Shown piece by piece: positions 7,381-10,801 of a DNA stretch of 10,801 bases (positions are counted from its first letter, which is position 1; each line of letters opens with the position of its first letter). Made by a program: the position numbers and the translations under genes. Under the pieces are notes generated by a model that was not told where the DNA came from, ran no database searches, and saw nothing but the letters and a program-made list of their open reading frames with translations. The DNA comes from Deltaproteobacteria bacterium (GTDB taxonomy: Bacteria > Desulfobacterota > UBA8473): assembly GCA_030621455.1 (NCBI GenBank), contig JAUXHQ010000032.1, positions 1 to 10,801 of the forward strand, written 5' to 3'.

Positions 7381-8160
7381 ATGAGAATCGGTAATGCACA
7401 TTGGATAAAATTATTCGTCATCCTATGCGTGGTAGTATTATTCCTTAGCCCGGCTACTGTAAGTGGAGGCATAGAGTATCCAAAGCCGGAGGGCGCAATC
7501 AATGACTTTGCCGGTATCATCCCACAGAATTACGAAAGGCGGATGGAGTCGCTGGCCCTGGAGGTTTTGCAAAAGACCGGCACAGCCATAGTTGTCGCAA
7601 CTGTTAAGAGCGTGGGCGACATAGACTACTCCACATATGCAAGCGAGCTGTACCAAAGCTGGGGCATAGGTAAAAAGGGGGATGACAAGGGTGTTTTGAT
7701 CTTCCTTGCCGTGAAGGAGAGGAAACTGAAGATAGAGACAGGATACGGTGTGGAAGGAATCCTGCCTGACGGCCTTGTGGGTCAGGTTATGGACGACTAT
7801 ATGGTACCTTACCTGAGGAAGAACGAGTTCGGGAAGGGTATGTTGAATGGCATGTTCGTACTGGCCGGCATAATTGCAAAAGACGCCGGAGTCAAGCTCG
7901 GGGGACAAGTGGCGGCTAGAAGGCCATTACCGAAAAAACAGAGTTGCGGAGTGGGAATTCTCCCCGTTATACTCTTCATCATACTCTTACTGGCATTGTC
8001 CCGGTCCAGGGGCGGGTTCCTGCCCTTGCTCCTGTTGATGATGATGATGGGGGGGGGGAGAGGAGGAGGCTTCGGAGGAGGCTTCGGGAGTTTTGGTGGG
8101 GGATTTGGTGGCTTTGGCGGCGGTCTCAGCGGTGGGGGCGGAGCAGGCCGTAGTTTTTGA
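7381..8160 (+). CDS. TPM-domain membrane protein with glycine-rich C-terminus
   Basis: The protein has 259 residues. A signal peptide or N-terminal anchor (about 1-29) is followed by an extracytoplasmic TPM domain (about 36-170), recognisable by INDFAGIIP, GTAIVVATVKSV, WGIGKKGDDKGVLIFLAVKERKLKIETGYGVEGILPD read as spaced motifs, and the closing GMLNGMFVLAGIIAKDAG. A membrane segment follows (about 191-207), then a tail of almost pure Gly, Phe and Ser. TPM proteins (YgcG and relatives) are often linked to LemA proteins, as here, and are thought to act in the envelope; in plants a relative helps photosystem II repair. The specific role is unknown. The ATG has GAGGGG close upstream. Codons for the tail contain a run of ten G (8049-8058), which could slip. 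Confidence 0.9.
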   Translation: MRIGNAHWIKLFVILCVVVLFLSPATVSGGIEYPKPEGAINDFAGIIPQNYERRMESLALEVLQKTGTAIVVATVKSVGDIDYSTYASELYQSWGIGKKGDDKGVLIFLAVKERKLKIETGYGVEGILPDGLVGQVMDDYMVPYLRKNEFGKGMLNGMFVLAGIIAKDAGVKLGGQVAARRPLPKKQSCGVGILPVILFIILLLALSRSRGGFLPLLLLMMMMGGGRGGGFGGGFGSFGGGFGGFGGGLSGGGGAGRSF

Positions 8161-8201
8161 AGGGTTTTTAAACACACGTGCTAACAAAGGGAGGGAGACT
8201 G

Positions 8202-8936
8202 ATGGCAAAAATACCAAAGGAACCCAGGGAGGTATTCGAGGAAATCACAGAGGATTACCAGCAGGCTTTTGGTAACGACTTAGTCTCTATCATCCTTTAT
8301 GGGAGTGGGGCCAGCGGAGAGTACGTTCCCAAGAAATCGGATTTGAATTTCCTGATAGTACTTTCTGAAGAGGGCATAGATGCTCTGGAGGGGTCTTTCA
8401 AAGTTGTGTCCAAATGGAGGAAGAGGAATGTCAATAGCCCCCTTTTCCTGACCAAAGATTATATAGAGTCTTCCCTTGATTCATTTCCCGTGGAATTTTT
8501 AAATATGAAGACGAACTATACGCTCGTCTTTGGAGAAGACGTCCTTTCAAACCTCTCCTTTGAAAAAGGACACCTGAGGGTACAATGCGAAAGGGAATTG
8601 AAGGCGAAACTCCTTCAATTGAGGCAAGGATACCTTGACTCATCCCAAAGAGGGGGAGAGATGCGATCCCTTGTTGCCCGTTCAATCCCCGCATTCATCG
8701 CCGTATTCAGGGCGCTACTCCATCTAAAGGAGATAGAAGTACCTACTCACAAGGACCAGATAGTATCGCGTGTCTGCAAGGAATTTGATTTGGATTACAC
8801 GCTCTTCTCGACCCTCATCAGTGTCAAGGACAAGGAAAAGAAGGTCACAAAGGGGGAGATGGGGGTATTGATACATAGGTACATAAATGAAATCCGGACG
8901 CTATCGTCCCATGTTGATGAGATAGATATTGGATAG
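8202..8936 (+). CDS. Nucleotidyltransferase-fold protein of unknown substrate
   Basis: The 244 residues open with the signature of the polymerase-beta-type nucleotidyltransferase fold: ILYGSGASGEYVPKKSDLNF, with Gly-Ser at 34-35, Asp at 47 and Asn at 49. In active members the second position after the Asp is usually Asp or Glu, so the metal site may be altered. A later strand, FPVEFLNMK, could provide the third acid. The C-terminal half is helical and charged, without a recognised domain. It has no signal peptide and is predicted cytoplasmic. ATG 8202 is preferred because GGAGG (8190-8194) lies seven bases upstream; the same frame is open from a GTG at 8178 with no ribosome site. It sits between the TPM and LemA genes and reads with them. 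The nucleotide and acceptor are unknown. Confidence 0.78.
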   Translation: MAKIPKEPREVFEEITEDYQQAFGNDLVSIILYGSGASGEYVPKKSDLNFLIVLSEEGIDALEGSFKVVSKWRKRNVNSPLFLTKDYIESSLDSFPVEFLNMKTNYTLVFGEDVLSNLSFEKGHLRVQCERELKAKLLQLRQGYLDSSQRGGEMRSLVARSIPAFIAVFRALLHLKEIEVPTHKDQIVSRVCKEFDLDYTLFSTLISVKDKEKKVTKGEMGVLIHRYINEIRTLSSHVDEIDIG

Positions 8937-8945
8937 GGTGGATAA

Positions 8946-8977
8946 GGTGCAGATATTCGGATGAGAGTAACTGCACC
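8946..8977 (+). repeat. Seven-base inverted repeat before lemA
   Basis: GGTGCAG (8946-8952) and CTGCACC (8971-8977) can form a seven-pair stem with an 18-base loop in the 72-base gap between the nucleotidyltransferase and LemA genes. No T run follows, so it is not an intrinsic terminator. It might protect the transcript or be accidental. Confidence 0.4.
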
Positions 8978-8991
8978 CATTGGAATTACCG

Positions 8992-8999
8992 AAAGGAGG
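8992..8999 (+). promoter_or_regulatory. Strong ribosome binding site fixing the lemA start
   Basis: AAAGGAGG, a near-perfect complement to the 16S rRNA tail, lies nine bases before ATG 9009. It excludes the in-frame ATG at 8961, which would add 16 residues before the membrane anchor. Confidence 0.85.
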
Positions 9000-9008
9000 A
9001 ATATTTTC

Positions 9009-9584
9009 ATGAGCAAAAAAGGCAAGATAGGTCTTATAGTAATAGCAGTTCTGATAATCCTTCTGATCTCTTTCTATTCCTTTTTCAAGGGTACATACAA
9101 CCGTTTTGTGGCCCTGGAAGAAGGGACAAAAGGTGCCTGGGCCCAGGTGGAAAACCAACTCCAGAGACGTTATGATCTTATACCCAACTATGTGGAGACG
9201 GTGAAAGGTTACGCCAAGCACGAAAAGGAGGTATTAACAGAGGTGACCAGGGCCAGGGCAAGCGTCGGAGGAGCACAGACCGTCCCGGAAAAGATTGAGG
9301 CCAACAATCAATTGACTACAGCCCTGAGCAGACTTCTGGTCGTTATGGAACGGTACCCGGATTTGAAGGCCAATCAGAACTTCATCCGCTTGCAGGATGA
9401 ACTTGCAGGAACGGAAAACAGAATTGCAGTGGAGCGGAGAAGATATAACGAGGCGGTCAAGGCATTCAACGTAAGGGTAAGATCATTCCCCGACAACATA
9501 ATGGCAAACATGTTCGGTTTTAAAGAGGGGGCCTTTTTCGAAGCCCCGGAGGAGGCTAAAACAGCCCCAAAGATAAAGTTCTAG
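9009..9584 (+). CDS. LemA family protein
   Basis: The 191 residues match the LemA family: a short N-terminus, one membrane segment at about 7-25 and a helical domain outside the cytoplasm. The family signature is visible in FVALEEGTKGAWAQVENQLQ, RRYDLIPNYVETVKGYAKHE, NFIRLQDELAGTENRIAVER and RRYNEAVKAFNVRVRSFP. LemA proteins are small single-pass membrane proteins of unknown biochemical role; genes for TPM-domain proteins are frequent neighbours, which matches this cluster. The start is set by the strong ribosome site at 8992-8999. The DUF1573-type gene follows after 15 bases. The name comes from antibody reactivity in Listeria work and is unrelated to the Pseudomonas sensor kinase once called LemA. 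Confidence 0.94.
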   Translation: MSKKGKIGLIVIAVLIILLISFYSFFKGTYNRFVALEEGTKGAWAQVENQLQRRYDLIPNYVETVKGYAKHEKEVLTEVTRARASVGGAQTVPEKIEANNQLTTALSRLLVVMERYPDLKANQNFIRLQDELAGTENRIAVERRRYNEAVKAFNVRVRSFPDNIMANMFGFKEGAFFEAPEEAKTAPKIKF

Positions 9585-9599
9585 TAGGAGACATCAGTG

Positions 9600-10631
9600 A
9601 TGACAAGGAGAGCCAAAGAAGGATTCGGAGTAGTTTGTTCTTTGATATTTATCTTACTCTTTGCGATGGCCGACACCAGGGCCGAAGAGGGTAAGGATGG
9701 GCCGGTCATGGTTATCCCTGAGAGTATTTTTGACTTTAAGGAGGTGAAAGAAGGTACCCTTTTGGAACACAGTTTTAGGGTATATAACAAGGGGAATGGT
9801 GTTCTCACCATAAAGCGCATCAAACCCGGCTGAGGCTGCAGTGTAGCCCGGTTCGACCCGAGCATCCCTCCCGGCGGTGAGGGGACTATTCATTTGACAG
9901 TAAAGACTGTTGGACTCGATGGGCCCATCCATAAGAGGGCCAGAATAATAAGCAATGCCCCCACAGACATGAAGCCGTCCGTTTCTATTAAGGCGAAGAT
10001 CAGGCCCGTTATTTCCGTTAAACCCCGTTCTGCCCGTCTAAGGGGTTTAAAGGGTGACGAGATCCTGGATGAGCTTACTGTCCGGGCATACGAAGATAGA
10101 CCCCTCATCTTGGAGCCTGCACAATTTTCCATATCGGATAGAGTAGATTATAAGATAGAGACGCTTGAGGAAGGCAAAGCGTTCCGTCTGATCTTTCGTA
10201 ATAAGTTGAACCATAAAGGAAAGTATCGGGGCATGTTACAGGTGAAGACCAATTATCCCGAGAAACCATTGCTCAAGATAAGGATTTATGGGGAAATAAC
10301 TGGAAGTCTCCAGGTGACACCAGAAAGAGTTCATTTCGGGCGACTGAATCTCACCAGGTTGAAGGCCTCCAACACAAAGGTGTTGGTTCGTTCTTTGAAT
10401 ATCAGGCCCCTCATGCAAGATGAGATGAAGATCGAAAAGATCGATTACAATAGGGATCTCTTTGAAGTTAATATCCGGGAGGTTGAACCAGGCCGAACCT
10501 ATGCCATTGAGTTGAAACTGCCGGTGAAAAAGATAAGACCGGGGAGACTACGCGAAAAGCTGACGATCCATACGAACCTCAACGTCGACCCTGTAAATAC
10601 AGTCGAAGTGTCGGGATATGTAAAGGAATAG
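9600..10631 (+). CDS. Secreted DUF1573-type protein, candidate selenoprotein (UGA at residue 78)
   Basis: The frame runs 343 residues if the single TGA at 9831-9833 is read through. Residues 1-28 form a signal peptide (likely cut after ADTRA). Residues about 38-135 match DUF1573, an Ig-like extracytoplasmic domain: IPESIFDFKEVKEGTLLEHS, FRVYNKGNGVLTIKRIKPG, then the stop codon, then GCSVARFDPSIPPGGEGTI. Family members have Cys-Gly-Cys here, so TGA replaces the first Cys and would give Sec-Gly-Cys. A further beta-rich part ends in a second Ig-like unit (from about 236, GSLQVTPERVHFGRL). AGGAG (9586-9590) precedes ATG 9600; GTG 9597 is possible. It follows lemA by 15 bases. The clean frame and the family pattern after the TGA argue against decay. 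Without Sec insertion the product would be a 77-residue fragment. Function is unknown. Confidence 0.8.
9831..9833 (+). other. Candidate selenocysteine codon (TGA) in a Cys-Gly-Cys motif
   Basis: The codons read ccc ggc TGA ggc tgc agt, that is Pro-Gly-stop-Gly-Cys-Ser. In DUF1573 proteins this position is the first cysteine of CGC. Replacement of a conserved, probably redox-active cysteine by UGA is the usual signature of selenocysteine. The alternatives are a one-base nonsense mutation (TGC or TGT to TGA) or a sequencing error. Confidence 0.72.
9846..9883 (+). promoter_or_regulatory. Possible bacterial SECIS hairpins after the UGA
   Basis: Two stems can be drawn just downstream of the TGA. 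The first pairs 9846-9851 with 9858-9863 (six positions, one C-A mismatch), with loop TTCGAC beginning 18 bases after the TGA; its distance suits a bacterial SECIS element but the loop lacks an early G. The second pairs CCCTC (9866-9870) with GAGGG (9879-9883); its loop has early G residues only if an inner C-G pair forms, and it begins 37 bases after the TGA, at the far end of the usual range. Neither is a textbook match, and bacterial SECIS elements are poorly conserved. Confidence 0.35.
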
Positions 10632-10640
10632 GCAGTCTGA

Positions 10641-10801
10641 TCAACCCTTCTGCTGCATCTTCTGCCGCTCTTCCTCCACCAGGACCCTACGAAGAAACTT
10701 CCCTACCTGGCTCTTCGGAAGTTCACTTCGGAATTCCACTCTCTTTGGCACCTTATAAGGAGCCAGGTTCTCTTTACAGTACTCAACAATCTCATCGACA
10801 G
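10641..10801 (-). CDS. Acyl-CoA synthetase (AMP-forming), C-terminal end only
   Basis: The last 52 residues of a gene running off the window edge are visible, ending at TGA 10643-10641. [20 protein letters not shown] and the later [15 protein letters not shown] match the C-terminal subdomain of AMP-forming acyl-CoA ligases of the FadD type. The lysine in VGKFLRR is the usual catalytic lysine of the adenylation half-reaction. These enzymes activate fatty or other carboxylic acids with ATP and coenzyme A. The chain length of the substrate cannot be judged from this fragment. It converges on the DUF1573-type gene with only nine bases between the stops and no terminator hairpin in that gap. Confidence 0.88.
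   Translation of the reverse strand, partial: VDEIVEYCKENLAPYKVPKRVEFRSELPKSQVGKFLRRVLVEEERQKMQQKG

Noticed and set aside
7809..8177. Proline-rich reading frame on the minus strand.
   Set aside because: It is the mirror of the glycine codons in the TPM gene tail and has no family match or independent signals.
8961..9008. N-terminal extension of LemA from ATG 8961.
   Set aside because: It has no ribosome site, would contain the strong AAAGGAGG inside its coding region and does not fit the family N-terminus.
9597..9833. A short 78-codon gene ending at the TGA, followed by a separate gene in 9894-10631.
   Set aside because: Both halves are in the same frame and together form one DUF1573-type protein; the second half has no convincing start or ribosome site and the family motif spans the TGA.

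Overview
The window looks like a piece of chromosome from an anaerobic, Gram-negative bacterium, most likely of the Desulfobacterota (former Deltaproteobacteria) type. That placement is inference: it rests on Lnt (outer-membrane lipoprotein maturation), the style of the proteins, an acyl-CoA ligase fragment and an apparent selenoprotein. No ribosomal RNA or other phylogenetic marker gene is present. No tRNA, CRISPR array, insertion sequence or phage gene was seen. Gene density is high and most neighbours sit close enough to be co-transcribed.

Layout. (1) 1-1028, plus strand: the tail of an upstream reading frame, then a DppD/OppD-type peptide-transporter ATPase. (2) 987-5516, minus strand: one apparent operon, read from 5516 downwards, encoding a CBS-CBS-ACT regulator, an unrecognised 61-residue protein, lnt, prfB and hemC. 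prfB carries the classical +1 programmed frameshift at CTT-TGA-C, so its true start is a GTG at 3053 and not the ATG at 3004. The end of hemC overlaps the end of the transporter gene tail to tail. (3) 5517-5758: a divergent regulatory region with a near-consensus sigma-70-type promoter facing each way. (4) 5759-7128, plus strand: plsY (phospholipid synthesis) and kptA (RNA 2'-phosphotransferase with an unusual charged C-terminal extension). (5) 7129-7380: AT-rich, non-coding, with repeated TTTAGGCA boxes. (6) 7381-10631, plus strand: a four-gene cluster encoding a TPM-domain membrane protein with a glycine-rich tail, a nucleotidyltransferase-fold protein, a LemA-family protein and a secreted DUF1573-type protein. 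(7) 10641-10801, minus strand: the C-terminal end of an acyl-CoA synthetase.

The most notable feature is the DUF1573-type gene at 9600-10631. Its reading frame is interrupted only by a TGA at 9831-9833. That TGA falls exactly where the family has the first cysteine of its conserved Cys-Gly-Cys motif, and the frame and the family pattern continue on both sides. The simplest reading is a selenocysteine codon giving a secreted protein with a Sec-Gly-Cys motif. A nonsense mutation or sequencing error is the alternative. The window therefore holds two separate UGA recoding events: the RF2 frameshift and this candidate selenocysteine.

Functionally, the minus-strand operon groups housekeeping steps (lipoprotein acylation, translation termination, tetrapyrrole synthesis) under a ligand-sensing CBS/ACT protein. 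The cluster at 7381-10631 looks like a cell-envelope module of unknown job, in which TPM and LemA proteins, which are often neighbours, are joined by a nucleotidyltransferase-like protein and the candidate selenoprotein.
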